Source: Sitta carolinensis (taxonomy: Eukaryota > Chordata > Aves > Passeriformes > Sittidae). Taken from it: a stretch of DNA of 64,000 bases. Position 1 is the stretch's first letter. Each line of letters starts with the position of its first letter. Below are positions 45,268-57,260 of this stretch, piece by piece. The DNA lies in contig JAVUNC010000004.1 in the NCBI GenBank assembly GCA_032173965.1, positions 2,556,501-2,620,500 of the forward strand, written 5' to 3'. A program made the translations under genes and the position numbers. The notes beneath the pieces were generated by a model. That model was not told the origin of the DNA, did not search any database, and saw only the letters and a program-made list of their open reading frames with translations.

Positions 45268-45560
45268 AAAATGGAATCCTCTAGGTTAGAAAAAGTCCTT
45301 TAAAAGTATTGAGTCCAGCCACTTCTCAGCAGAGCCAAGGGCACTACTAACTCATGTCCCCACATCCACATGATTTAAATCACTCCATGTCTGGTGATTC
45401 CAGCACTTCCCTGGATTATTCCTAATAACCATCTAAACCTCCCCTGGTGCAACTTGAGGCTGTTTTTTGTGTCCTATCACTTGCTCCTTGGGATAAGACA
45501 CCAACCCTCCCCTGGCTCCACCCTCCTGTCAGGGAGTTGTGGAGAACCCACCACATTTTT
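45268..45560 (-). repeat. CR1 fragment, older subfamily
   Basis: GGTTAGAAAAAGTCCTTTAA, GTATTGAGTCCAGCCACTTC, CTAAACCTCCCCTGGTGCAA and TCCTGTCAGGGAGTTGTGGA match the type at 25768-26045, with more divergence. Confidence 0.85.
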
Positions 45561-46334
45561 TTCTCCAGTGGGTTTCTTGAACTGGATTAGGATCACTGAT
45601 TTTTGAATTTTAGCCCAGTTTTCCCCTGGGCTTGGCACGTGCCCTTGGGGAATGATGTGCCTCCTCAGCAGGGCTATGAGAAGGGAGGGAAATTCTCATT
45701 TAAAGCTGTTTGAGAGGATGAATTGCAAGGGCAAAGGAAAACTTCAGCTCAGTCCCTGGGAATTCTTCTCCTGCCAAGAAATCTGCATTGTTGGAAGGAG
45801 TCTCCCAGAGGAAGATATTGAAATATCATTGTGTGAATCATATCTGTAACAAGGCTGGGCTGCAAGAAGCTTTGCTGAACCTGGGAATAGGTTAAATGAC
45901 CTAAAAGGACTTTGTTTTCCATGCAAAAATGGCCCATGTTAGGGGAAGGCTGCTGGTGTTGGAGGTGCACCAAGGCTGGGACCTGTCCCCAGCTGTGCTG
46001 CACCAGGTGCTCGAGTTCAGCTCTGGGTTGGATTTTCTGCTGTTCAAGGAGGGCTGAGATACCTGAAAAGATAACTCTTGTGTGTTAAGTTCTGCCTGGG
46101 TGGGTTCTGGTGGTGTTTGCTGAGACTCAGAGCAGTTGTGGCACCTCTGGGCAATGATGGGGACACGGGGATGAGGGGACATGGGAGGGTGAGGTTGGCT
46201 GGTGAGTTTGGGGTCCTGCTCTGGGGACAGTGGCTGGTGCAGAGGTGGGAAATGATGTCTGGAAGGAAACATAAGATCTGGGGAGGTAATTTTGTGCTGG
46301 GGTGAAGAGGCTGGATTGAGCCATAGAAAGATGG

Positions 46335-46765
46335 AATCGTCATCCAGTGCCACCCCCTGCCATGGGCAGGGACTCTTTCCACTATCCCAGGTTGATCCAA
46401 GAACCCTCCAGCCTGACCTTGGATGCTGCCAGGGATCCAGGGGCAGCCACAGCTTCTCTGGGCACCCTTTGCCAGAGCCTCACCACCTTCACAACTAAAA
46501 ATTCCTAAATATCCCATCTATCCCTGACCTGTGGCAGCGGGAAGCCACTCCTTGTGTCCTGTCCCTCCATGCCTTGTCCCCAGTCCCTCTCCAGCTCTCC
46601 TGGAGCCCCTTTAGGCTCTGCAAGGGGCTCTGAGCTCTCCCTGGATCCTTTCCCAGCTGAACACTCCCAGCCTGTCTCCAGAGCAGAGGGGCTCCAGCCC
46701 TCAGAGCATCTCTGAGGCTCCTCTGGACTCTCCCCAGCAGCTCCACGTGCTCCCCATCCCTGCAG
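46335..46765 (-). repeat. CR1 fragment, young subfamily, about 430 bp
   Basis: ACCCCCTGCCATGGGCAGGG, GGGCAGCCACAGCTTCTCTG, CCTTGTCCCCAGTCCCTCTC, GGCTCTGCAAGGGGCTCTGA and CCAGCCCTCAGAGCATCTCT. The 3' tail is eroded. Confidence 0.95.
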
Positions 46766-47479
46766 GCAGGCAGAGCTGCAGTGTGTCACAGTCCCTCTGG
46801 TCAGCAGCTCCCACCTCACCGGCTCCTGTAATCCCTTGTCATTCCAGCCTTGGCCGTGCACTCCACACATCCCTCATCCTTTGGCTCAGCTCTTTCTCAG
46901 AAGATCTGTCTGTCATCCCCTGCTTGAAGTTCAAATTCATCATCCTTTGCCTTCGGAGCCCTGCACAGCGCTGCCCCTTTCCTGCCCATTCTTCCTCTTC
47001 CTTCCTTCCATACAAGTGGAAAATGCCCTCTCTGAGCCCAGAGCTGCTGACAACGTCTTTTTGAGGGAAAGAGGCCTCAAGTCTAGGAAACAACCACCAG
47101 CCTCTGCAGGCCCCTCATGTACAATTTGGACAGAGGTGTTGGCTTGAGTGGGAGCTGAGAAAAAAATAAAAGAAAAAAAACCAGTTTATTTGTCCCATTG
47201 TTCACAGGAATTATTAAACACAAACAGCATGGAACAGAGTGAATCCCTGGGCAAATGCAGTCACTGACAGGTGTTGCATGCCATTGTTACCAGGGCTGGT
47301 GCAAATCTGTGCCAGGTTTGGCATGTTAAATATAGGGAATGGGATGAGCTTTTCATGTTTTCCTCAGCAGGAGTGAGTTGGAGCAGGCAGTGAGGATGTT
47401 TGGCAAGACAAAGCAACTACAGAAAATAATGGATATTCATTAAAGACACCTCAAAACCAGCATTTCTGATAGGTTGTGC

Positions 47480-47535
47480 AGCATGGTTTGGGTTGGAAGG
47501 GACCCTAAAGATCCACTTGTTCCAATCTCTCCTTC
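47480..47535 (-). repeat. CR1 3'-end fragment, tail only
   Basis: GCATGGTTTGGGTTGGAAGG followed by GACCCTAAAGATCCACTTGT and TCCAATCTCTCC. Confidence 0.85.
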
Positions 47536-47694
47536 CTTTAGGCAGACAAGAAGATTTGCAATGTATAAAATTTATATTGCAATAAATTCAGTGTTTTCTT
47601 CATGTAAGTGTCAACTGTTTCAGCAGTTTCAGGAAAAGTGAATCCAGATTTTCAGCTCCTTGGAGCAAACTGCCTTTTTCTGTCTGTGCACATA

Positions 47695-47750
47695 AGAAGA
47701 TGAGCTGTAAGATCCTTTCCCAACCCAAACCACTCTAGGATTCCATGAAT
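47695..47750 (+). repeat. CR1 3'-end fragment, tail only
   Basis: GATGAGCTGTAAGATCCTTT, CCCAACCCAAACCACTCTAG and GATTCCATGAATG. Confidence 0.82.
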
Positions 47751-48284
47751 GGAGGAGTTTGTGGTGCTCTCTCTGGTTGGGAAAAGGGCTTAAGAGGGAA
47801 GCCAATCTGTGTTTGACAGGGAGAAGTTTGGTTTTCTGGTGTTGCCCAGGGAGATGTTGAAAGCTAAAGGGTCTGGACAATGTAGGCCTTCACATGCTGT
47901 GCAATTTAACCCTCTGGTTAAAGATTTTATAGGCATCCATCAGTGCTCAATATCCTCTGATTTTCCCCCAGAAATGAGCCTTGGGAGGCTGAGGAGCTGC
48001 ATTCCCCTGTTGGTGTCTTGTTCTGGATGGGCAAGTGTGGATGTCTCACCAGGAATGATGGGATGGTCTACTAAAAATGGAAATTTGGGACCTTCCAGCT
48101 TTGGATTCTTGAGGAAGCCTCCTGAACCTGAGGCTGTACCTTTCTACCTGTCAGGTCTGGAAAGGGACCCACCCCAAAAGCTTGGAGAAGCTTTGCCACT
48201 GACCTTGTGAGCCCATGAGCTTGACAGTGGCCAAGAAGACAAATTCACCTTCATTCGGATCAACTGAGTGCTGTGTTTACAAAA

Positions 48285-48289
<5 letters not shown>

Positions 48290-48322
<33 letters not shown>
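48290..48322 (+). repeat. A homopolymer, 33 nt
   Basis: The run follows TTTACAAAAAGTTT and precedes GTTTTGGCAGG. No transposon body was recognised. Confidence 0.92.
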
Positions 48323-48326
<4 letters not shown>

Positions 48327-48660
48327 TGGCAGGCTGTGTCTGCCCAAAGTCTGAATGAATAGAAACTCCAAAGGAAGCACCTGCTGCTAAAGGAAATCCA
48401 GGACAAGTTTTATTATCCTTTTTCACAGGTCTATTCAGGACTACATTAGGGGTTTCCTCTTTCCTTTTCTGGTACTTCACACTCATTCACAACAAAAAAA
48501 CATATTGTGCTTATGAATTATATTCCAGAGAATATAGCTGGAGCTTATAAAGGCCCTGGCCAAAGAACTTTATTTTTAACCTTGCTCCCTTGCGGATTAA
48601 TTTCTCAAATGAAAGCTTTGCAATTGTTTGGGGTTATTTTTCTCTCTTTTTCTTGGACAG

Positions 48661-48730
48661 GGCACAAGGGCAAATCCTGCCTGCTCTGTGTTAGCAAAAA
48701 ATGCCTCTCAAGGAACAAGGAGCAAAGGAG
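48661..48730 (+). other. Exon-like segment with strong splice sites, unassigned
   Basis: A long polypyrimidine acceptor (TCTCTCTTTTTCTTGGACAG) and a consensus donor (AAAGGAG|GTGAGT) flank 70 nt. One frame is open across it (GHKGKSCLLCVSKK...) but matches no family I know. It could be an exon of a non-coding RNA or chance. Confidence 0.25.
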
Positions 48731-50274
48731 GTGAGTTGAGGCTCTCCATAGAGCTCAGCTATGAATAAAAAGAGGCAAAAATTATTTTGATCCCTCCTAA
48801 CCCAGTGTTACCCACCTATAAATGATGCAGCAGCCACTTTGGTGCATACAGAAGCTGAGGGAGGTTTTTCCATTTCTAATGGAAAGGGAGAGGGAAAGTC
48901 CCTTTGGTGGCTGGAAGAACAGCTTTTGGGGTTGATCCTGAGACCATTTGAGGGGATGATGAGGGACCAGGGGGCATTGGGGTTTGCTGGTCAAACACAG
49001 CTGCACAGCCAGCATCTCCCAGGAACAGTGCACACAAAAGCTGGAAGGTTTGCAAACAACCCAAGTGCAGCACATGAGCCACTCGTGAACCAGAGTGTTT
49101 GCTTTAGGGTCATTTTGCACCTGTGAAATAAGGATATGACCCAATCCCTGAGTGGCCTGGGAAGGTTTTGCACTCTCCTGCTCCAGGGTGGGTGCCTGGG
49201 AGGTGGCACTGGGTGCTCTCTAACAAATACACTGTGCCCTGTGAGGGTAATCCTGTGCATGCATGCAGGATTCTCCTTCTGATCTGTCCTTAAAAGTCTC
49301 ATTTTTGGCTTTAAAAGGCCTTTCCCCCCGCCTCAGGAGACCACAGGAGTGAGAGTTGTCACTGCAGCCACCTTCCCCTGCCCCTGTGGGTGCTGGGTCT
49401 CCTTCTCACGGGTTCTACTTTGATTTGCAGACCCTTTTAAGAGCAGAAATGGCCCACTCTGCTTTTGAGCAGCACCCAGCACGAGCATTTCTTCTCCAGC
49501 CTGAGGCTCCTCACTGTTACTGCAGAGGAAGCAGTGAATTATGGCAATTAAGGGTGGCATAAATCAGAGAATGTGGCTAAACGAGGACACGGAGGGCTCG
49601 AGGGCTCCATCACACCAGTAAATTACCCCAGACAGGAATTCCTTCATCCGCACCGCTGGATTGTTTGAACCTTTCTTGACATGGGTTTGGCCCAGCCCAG
49701 CAACAGCCAGCCCAGACATCAGCACGGACCAGTGACCAGCTGGGAATCTTGTGTGTCCCATGGGTTAGAGGGCAACTTCCACAGGGACACGGCTAGGAGC
49801 AGGTCCTGGCACTGGCTGGTAGAGATACAGCCCGTTTTTAATGAGTGTGAGCCCATTTTACTGAGAGTGTTTGCATGGCAGTGACATTTCCTCATGAGAA
49901 AAACATGCTGTGGTTCCCAGATCCCCAGCACAGCTTTCACTGCTCTCAGTGCTCTTCACATTTCTTCCCCTGCAAGGTTTTAGCTAAGGGTTCTTTCAAG
50001 TGCTGCCCTAGGGTCAAGATGTTGGTCCTTGTGATTTCCAAGTGCTGCCAGACACGGTGTCACCAGGACCTGAGGTAGCACAGCTCCTTCCCTTGCAGTC
50101 CCAGCCACACACAGAGACTTTTCTGTCTTCTCTAACCAGGTGGGATTGATTTTTTTCTTTCTCTCTTTGGCTTTTAGGATGATTTTACTGAGTGTTCTTG
50201 ACTGATTTTAATAGGTGATGCTTCCAGATGTCATCTAATGCTCTGTAATATGGGTTGAATACACAGCTGTTTTC

Positions 50275-50500
50275 TAGACTGGACTAGACTGCAATATCCC
50301 AAGAGACCCAGCAGGATCATCAAATCCAGCTACTGGTCCTGCACAGGACACCCCAACAATCCCACCCTGACAGCATTGTCCAAACACTCCTGAAGCTCTG
50401 TCAGCCTTGGGAATGTGACCATTCCCTGAGGAGCCTGTTCAGTGACCAACCACCCTCTGGGGGAAGAATCTTTTCCTGATATCCATCATAAATCTCCCCA
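50275..50500 (-). repeat. CR1 fragment, third subfamily
   Basis: CAGCAGGATCATCAAATCCA, ACACCCCAACAATCCCACCC, GCATTGTCCAAACACTCCTG, TGACCATTCCCTGAGGAGCC and TTTTCCTGATATCCATCATA. It matches the copy at 62873-63130. Confidence 0.9.
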
Positions 50501-50504
50501 GGGT

Positions 50505-51575
50505 TGGTAGTTTGGCCAGCACCTGTCCTTTTTGTTTCATGGATGGGGTGGTGCAGAAAGGAAATAAGGCCATGTGATCAAGGGCAAAACCGGTGCCAGT
50601 CCTCTGAGTGAGACCTGAGCCAGCAGTCAGATATGTCAGAGTGGCAGAACGATAACCCAGGGGACTCTTGGCTACAACAGATTACACCCTGACATCAGGG
50701 CCCAGCTCCCCAGGCACTGGCCTCGTGGAGAAGTGACAAAGGTGCTTCAGCACCCTCATGGAAACAACAACCTGCTGAGCAAGTGCCTCCTCCAGTGTGC
50801 CTTCAGAGGGAATGATGGTCCTTGCTTCCCTTGGGAGGCAGGCACAGGCACCAGAGCTCAAGGCAGGTGAAGGTTGTGCACCCCCACCTCAGAGGAATTC
50901 CTCAGATGTCTGGGAGCACCAGGACAAGCTCTTGGTTCTATGCTGCTGAAGGCCTTGTCCCCAAGTCACCAGTGAGACCGGCTTTGCAACAAAGCATGGC
51001 AGAAAGAACTCAAGTAGCTTTAAAAGCAATAAATTCTGTACTAGACCATAAATGCTACCTCTGGCCAGGTCTTGTGTGTGGGACACAATCTTTCTGTGCT
51101 CAGTTTGCTTGGGATGATGCCTGCCCTCATTCCCATCTCCTGCTGGAGCCCTGGATTCCCAGGGATGGGAATGGGATGGGAATGCTGGCTTCAAAGGAAG
51201 CTTCAAAGGAAGATTCTTTGTGAGCGAGCAGCGGAATCAAGGGCCAGTGGGACTGATCTGTGCCTCCAAGGAGTGCTTCAAAATTTTCCATGTTACAGAT
51301 CATATCCTCCCCTCCACAAAGACTCCTGCCAGCCAGGGAGAGATTGTCCTTACTTTGAGAGCAAAAGATGAGGATTAGGCCATGTCCCTCTGATTCTGCT
51401 GCCTGGGAGGTACCCAAAGGCTCTTAGGACACAGCAACTGAGTTTTTATTATTTTCCTATAGGATGTAGATAAGGAATTGCAGTCTGTGGGGGAGAGTTG
51501 GGAGGTGCTCCACTAAACCTCACTGGAGTTTGTGGAGGGGATGGAAAATGGCCAAAGCCCTTTTAAGATAAATAT
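50505..51575. other. Unique stretch, nothing recognised
   Basis: A frame of 133 codons at 50822-51223 has no family features. There is a 12-bp tandem duplication (CTTCAAAGGAAG twice) at 51189-51212. Confidence 0.35.
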
Positions 51576-51577
51576 AG

Positions 51578-51755
51578 AAATCATAGAATTCCAGAAGGTT
51601 TTGTGTTGGAAAGGACCTGAAAGCTCATTCAGTTCTTATCCCTGCCATGAGCAGGGACACCTTTCACTATCCCAGGTTGATCCAAGCTCTGTCCAGCCTG
51701 GTCTTGGACACTGTCAGGGATACAGGGGCAGCCACAGCTTCTCTGGGTAGCCTAG
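51578..51755 (-). repeat. CR1 3'-end fragment
   Basis: AATCATAGAATTCCAGAAGG, TTGGAAAGGACCTGAAAGCT, CCCTGCCATGAGCAGGGACA and AGGGGCAGCCACAGCTTCTC. Confidence 0.94.
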
Positions 51756-51960
51756 GAGCTGAGTAGCAGTGAAAGAGATCCTCTTCTTTCATTTTGCAGT
51801 CACTTTCAAATGGAGGAAAAGCTCATCCAACACTTAACTTGGTGGGAAATTAATTTTATCTGATATTTCTTCTGTGGCCTTAGCAGAGAAACTCAGACCC
51901 TCACTGTGGTGGAGGCCATAGGGAATCAGGGAGGAAAAGAAGGCAGCTCCAGCATTCCCA

Positions 51961-52125
51961 AGGTCATTGAAGGGGGAAGAGGTTCCCACTATTTTTTGTT
52001 TTGCTTCTGGGATTTAATTCAGATTGAGGAGGTGACTCTAGGGACAAGCTAGAGGAGTCCAGCAGCTGTGGCATTGAAATGCAGGGATCATGAATGGCAG
52101 GAGGAAGGGAAACCAGTAAACAGTT
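51961..52125 (+). repeat. Direct repeat, copy 1 (about 165 bp)
   Basis: TTGCTTCTGGGATTTAATTC and GAGGAGTCCAGCAGCTGTGG are found again 1150 bp downstream with about 90 percent identity. It has no CR1 features. See the second copy at 53109. Confidence 0.88.
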
Positions 52126-53108
52126 TTCAGATCTCTACCGAACTTGCCTCTGAACTACAAAGACCTGCGAGAAAGTGGTGTCAAACACCCAGCTCCCACT
52201 TTGACCCCTGCCTGAGGGGAAATGAATCAATGTTGGGAAAATACGGAAAGCAGGATGAGATTATCTACTGTATAAAAGAAGCTGGAAGAGATGGCTTGGG
52301 ATATTTGTGTATTGAGGCTCTGTCCACGTCCTATTCCTTTATGGGGGGGTGCTATTGTACCTATTGTGGCAGATTGTTATCAGTCCTGTTTATCACGTTG
52401 GGTGCGGGGAATGTCAGATTGCTGAATGTCAGGTTGTTGACTGTTTTCATAACAGGAAGCTGCCTGCTGTCTTGCTGTGTTAAGGAACTCCCCTATGCAG
52501 AATATTTTCCAAAAAAATTAAAAAAAAAAAAAATCTAAACACTCTGCTGTGGTTGGGCAACTGCATGGGTTCTGGTTTCCATTGTTCCTTGTAAGGCAAA
52601 ATCCTGTGTAGATAAATCCACTCGATACACATTTGCCTGTTATTTCTTTTGTGTACAGATACAGGAAATACGGCTGTTGTTTTGTCAAGATGAAATATTT
52701 CCCAACGCCAGAAGTAAATCTCCACACTTTCATCAGTGCTTGGGAGCCTGGATCACTGCCATGTCTGGGTGCAGGTGGGACGTGGGAGAGGAACAGGAGT
52801 GGGTTTGTCACCACCACGGAGCATCGTGGGACACAGCTTGGAAAGGCCTTCATCCCTGGGAGCTGAAGGAGGCACCCAGCTCCCCCTGGGAGTGGGGGGC
52901 TCATTCAGATTCTTTGCTGGAAAACTCTGTCTGCCTCCTCTCACTGGGAAAAGATCTCAAAGTGATCCAAACTACCCTGGCTTCCCTGAAAATCAAACCC
53001 ACAAGAGTGGGGTCTGTGAACTGTAAGTCACCCACGTCAGCTGGATGGGGGTGTAAAACAGAGGACACCCTTTTCAGGGGGGGACACACCTGGGCAGGGT
53101 GGGCACAA
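52126..53108. other. Sequence between the direct repeats
   Basis: A TATAAAA-like motif lies at 52270-52276, an A run at 52520-52533, and a 156-codon frame at 52068-52538 crosses the first repeat. No retroviral or cellular protein motif is recognised in it. The unit may be an old LTR element or a local duplication. Confidence 0.35.
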
Positions 53109-53275
53109 GGTATTGAAATCTGAGTGAGAGACTCCCACTTTTATTTTGTTTTGCTTCTGGGATTTAATTCAGATCGAGGAGGTGGCACTGGGGACAAGCT
53201 TGAGGAGTCCAACAGCTGTGGCATTGAAACACAGTGATCATGAATGGCAGAAGGAAGAGAAACCCAGTAAACAGT
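53109..53275 (+). repeat. Direct repeat, copy 2
   Basis: Same order as copy 1 (TTGCTTCTGGGATTTAATTC, GTGGCATTGAAACACAGTGA, TCATGAATGGCAGAAGGAAG). Beyond 53275 the two copies no longer match. Confidence 0.88.
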
Positions 53276-53812
53276 TAAGCATGTTAGAGTCCTGAACAGA
53301 ATTTGGGTGGGAAGAGGTCCTAAGCAGCTGAGAATCCTGAATAGAACCCTATTCTTTATAGGTACCTTGACTGTTGGAGCAAGCCACTAACAAAGGCCCT
53401 ACCCAGGTGCTCCCCAAGTGACAGTGGCTCTGGAAGGCCCAAAGGGTGGGCAAATGTCATGTGTGGAGTAAAGGACCCCTGATCACAGCCTGGCTCATCC
53501 TAAAATCCATTACACCTTTGTGCAATCAACAGGGGTTGGTCTGAAACACCCCCAGGATGAGGAATTGGAACCGTAGCCATCCCTAATCCTCCTGACTGCT
53601 TCTATCAACAGACAGGTGAGGATGGAGTTTTTCTACAACACTAAAATGATTCAGAGTGGGCACCTAAACTTTGGACATTCGATCTTTCATTCCCTAAAGG
53701 ATTTTTTGGATGCCAGGGTGTTGAAACAGGGTCAGCATTCAAATATCAGTCAGAGCACAGCCTGGATGCTGTTTCTGACTCTAGGACTCCAGAAATCAGT
53801 CCACAAGGTGTG

Positions 53813-54490
53813 TGTATGATTCTATGATGGCATGGCTAGGATTATATCATCCCATGGCTCTGTGATTCCATGGTTCTATGATTCCATTATTCCATGATTC
53901 TCTGATGTCATGGCTCTGTGATTCTATGATGATATGGCTCTGTGATTTTATGATTCCATGATTCCATGATATTATGGTTCTATGGTTCCATGATGTCATG
54001 GCCTTATGGTTCCATAATCCTGTTATGTCATGTTTCTATGATTCTGTGATGTCATGGCTCTGTGATTCCATGATGTATGGATCTATGGTTCCATGGTTCC
54101 ATGGTTCCATGATTCTGTGATACCATGGCTCTGAGTCTATAATGTCATGGCTCTATGATTTTATGATTTTATGATTCCATGATATTATGGTTCTATGATT
54201 CCATGATGTCATGGGCTCTGTGGTTCCATGGCTCCTTGATGTCATGGTTCTATGATTCTGTGATGCTGTGGCTCTGATTCTATGATGACATGGCTCAATG
54301 ATTTTATGATTCCATGATTCCATGGTTCCGTGATCACATGATATTATGGTTCTATAATTCTGTGGTGTCCTGAGTCTATGATTCCATGATTCCATGGTTC
54401 ATTCTATGACTCCCCTGTTCTATGATGCCACGATCCCATGGTTCTGTGATTCTATGACCCCATGTTTCTACGACTCTGTGATTCCGTGAC
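53813..54490 (+). repeat. Expanded CR1-tail-like minisatellite, about 680 bp
   Basis: The array is built from ATTCTATG/ATTCCATG/GCTCTGTG-type octamers, with interspersed GATGTCATGG and GATATTATGG variants. These octamers form the 3' tail of CR1, normally two to four copies. Here about 80 are present and I see no CR1 body upstream. A reverse-strand frame rich in SWNH-type repeats arises from it and is not a gene. Confidence 0.93.
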
Positions 54491-54534
54491 TTTGGCTCTG
54501 GCCTGGAATTACATCCTTAGAGAGAAACACGATA

Positions 54535-54790
54535 AGCTCACATTTCCCAGCAGCAGAGGGCGTCCAACACACGCGTGTCCCTAAATCCCAGCCCCGAGCT
54601 CCAGCAGCAAATCCGACGGCGGCCAAAACTCTAACCCGGAGCGCGGCCGATGCTTCCCCGCCAATTGTGCCGCTGCCCCAGGTTTCCTTCCCCGCTCCGT
54701 GCTCGGTGCCACACGGGAGGTGCAGCCCCGATTGTTCGCCCTGTGGCCCCTGCAGACAGGATACGAGCCCAGTGCCAGGTGTGGAATTAT
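54535..54790. promoter_or_regulatory. CpG-rich patch beside the octamer array
   Basis: CACACGCGTGTCCCTAAATC, GGCGGCCAAAACTCTAACCC, GGAGCGCGGCCGATGCTTCC and CTCCGTGCTCGGTGCCACAC carry many CpGs. A + frame opens at 54650 but has no family features. It could be an orphan CpG island. Confidence 0.35.
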
Positions 54791-56550
54791 TTTCCTGCGT
54801 GGTGCTATAGCATGGGAATTGTTGATAACGCTAACAATGCGGCAAAGGAAAAGTGGGAGAGGAGCAGGACAATTAAGCAGCCTTTGAAAGCCCTGGGGAC
54901 ATGGAAAAAAACCTCCCCCTATTCATGTGTCTCCAAATCCAAGTTCTTAAGGATGGAAACGTGGTTTTTTTACAGGGTGAATCCCTCCTACAGCCTGAAA
55001 CTCTTCTCCTGTGGTATCAGTCACCCCCACCCCCCGGCTTAATGGAGATAACTTTGATTTATCCCAGGAGCCTGTCAGGGTGGATCCATTTCCCAGGGAA
55101 TAGCTCCCTCTCCCTGCTCCCTTTTGCTGGAGCTGGGGGCTGAGTCAGGGCTGGGGGCACAGCCTGCTCTCCATGAAAAACAGGTGGGGGAGAGCAGCTG
55201 CAACAAAGGGGTGGGGACTGTGGGGCAGGAGGAGTTTTGTGGGAGAGCAGAGTCAGGCCCTGGATCCGGACTCCCTTTGGGATGTTCAGAAAGTCACTAA
55301 TCCTTGTCACTCCTGAAGGACTGTAGAAATAATCAGATCGTTAGGGTCGAAACCATAAACAGTGATGCAGCATCACATGGCACCAAAGAATGTTTCCCCA
55401 TCCTGCACGACAGCATCCTGTGGGTCTTCCAGGAGATGATTAGGGCTGAATTTTGCAGGAAAAGGGGCTGATGCCCTTTCTCCTGAACTCTTGAGCTCTC
55501 CAGTACTCAGGGTAAGACTTTAGCTGGGTTTCCATGTTTGCAGAGCTCTAGCCAAGCCTGTACCATCAACCTTTGTCACAACACCAAGCTCTTGCACCAG
55601 CCAAGAGGTCACTCTGTCCCAGCCAGCTGAGTCCCCTCGAGCTCACTGCCACAATGACACCTCCCTGTTGTCCAGCTCACAAATCCCAGCACTTCTGATT
55701 AGAAACTGTTTTGTCAGCATTTGGCACGGTCTCAGCAAAAGTGACACCAATTATTCGTGTCAGCACCCCTCTGAAAGCAGGAGATGTATGAAATCTCACC
55801 CCAGGACAATCCATCATGGACTGCAGTGGGATTTGGGACCTGTCATTCTGAGGGGGTATTGACTGAGCGTGGCTTCTTCCAGGCCACAGAGGTTATGGGG
55901 AGCTTTATATCATCCCCAGCAAGTCTGAAACTGAAAAATGAGCCCCAGAGTCTCTCAGCTTGGGTTAATGGTTCAACCAAAAGTTAATTCAGGCTCCTAC
56001 TCATTTATGTAATTAACTGAAACATGTTTTAATGGCAAATGTTTGCTTTAAATTAAGCAGGGACCATGTCTTATTTCTGTTTTAATATCAGCTTAGATTA
56101 GTCTTACCACCAGGGTATGTGGAGACCTCTTTCTACTGGATTTTCCAGATGGTCCTTTCTTAATTTTTTTTTTTCCTGACTGGCAGCAGCTGGGATTTTG
56201 GGCTGATATGAGGCTCTGCCTGCAGATGAGATGGGAAATGGTGGGAGCAGCTTGGAAGACAGGAATTGGGTTGTGCCTGGAGTGGTTTCAGGAAACCTAT
56301 GTTCCCTTAATGCCTCCTTGCAGTTTAATGAAAATAATAATGAACATCTTGAATTATTGGTGGATCTGTTCATCCCAAAGTTCATGTCAGCTCTGTCCTG
56401 AGCTTTAGACTTCATATTTTGCTGTCTGCAGTTCCATTTTCCTGCTAAAAGATCACTGTGGATGAGTCTGGGACACCTGGGCTATCTCTTTCCCTCTTTC
56501 TTCACAGCCTCATCCTGAGATAGTCCAGGGTGAGGATTTGCAGGTCACAT
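54791..56550. other. Unique intergenic stretch, nothing recognised
   Basis: No repeat or supported exon. Short frames on both strands lack motifs. Confidence 0.4.
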
Positions 56551-56553
56551 CCA

Positions 56554-56570
56554 CCCCCCCCCCCCCCCCC
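56554..56570 (+). repeat. C homopolymer, 17 nt
   Basis: Follows GGTCACATCCA and precedes TACATGAG. Such runs are prone to length error. Confidence 0.9.
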
Positions 56571-56633
56571 TACATGAGAACAAACCATGTCCTGAGGGCT
56601 AAATCTACAGAATCACACAAGAAACAGTGGTTT

Positions 56634-56772
56634 TCCATGCCTGGAAGTGTCCAAGGCCAGTGGACAAGGCTTAGAGCCTGGGGTAGTGAAAGGTTGTCCC
56701 TGCCCAAGGCAGGGGGTGGAATGAGATGAGATTTAATGTCCTTTCCAACCCAAACTATTCCAGGATTTTTTT
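56634..56772 (+). repeat. CR1 3'-end fragment with small deletions
   Basis: CCTGGAAGTGTCCAAGGCCA, GGACAAGGCTTAGAGCCTGG, CCCTGCCCAAGGCAGGGGGT, CCTTTCCAACCCAAACTATT; the tail is CCAGGATTTTTTTATTC. Confidence 0.88.
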
Positions 56773-57200
56773 ATTCTACCTCTGTTAGAAACTTGCCATC
56801 ATCACCATGAGACAACCACAGGTAAATCACCTCCTGACCTCTCCAACACCCAACTCCCACCCACCCAAATCTCAGGTAGGTGGAATTAAGGAGCCTGGGA
56901 AGGAAAATGCCTATTGCAAGTGCCCTTGGTATTTATTGAATGAACACTCACATCCTCAGTCCCACACTGAAGCTATCAACCGAAAAAAGCACTCAGGAGG
57001 CATTGGGGAGGGGAAAAATCAGGCCAGGAGCAGGATAAAAGTGCATTTTCACACATTTCAGAGTAGTTATTCTGATTGTTTTATTATTGTTCTTCTCCAA
57101 ACCACCAGGAATAGGTGCTCTGCTCAGCGGGAGAATGGGAACATGATAAAACAACAGAGAGACAGAGGCTGAGTGGGACTGAGGCTCCTGAAAGGTCATT

Positions 57201-57260
57201 GTCACCCATTGTCACCCATTGTCACACACTGTCACCCATTGTCACCCATTGTCACCCATG
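57201..57260 (+). repeat. 10-bp tandem repeat (GTCACCCATT), six units
   Basis: Six head-to-tail units, one reading GTCACACACT, directly abut the pentamer array. Confidence 0.93.

Larger units (their letters stand above)
46770..50270. other. Intergenic stretch with short CR1 tails and one exon-like segment
   Basis: Most is unique. It holds two CR1 tails, a 33-nt A run and the exon-like 48661-48730 segment. No protein family is recognised. Confidence 0.4.

Noticed and set aside
53813..54490. CRISPR array
   Set aside because: Units are contiguous octamers without spacers in a vertebrate genome.
54650..55042. 130-codon frame starting in the CpG-rich patch
   Set aside because: No family motif, no supported splice structure and ordinary codon use; GC content alone can explain the open start.
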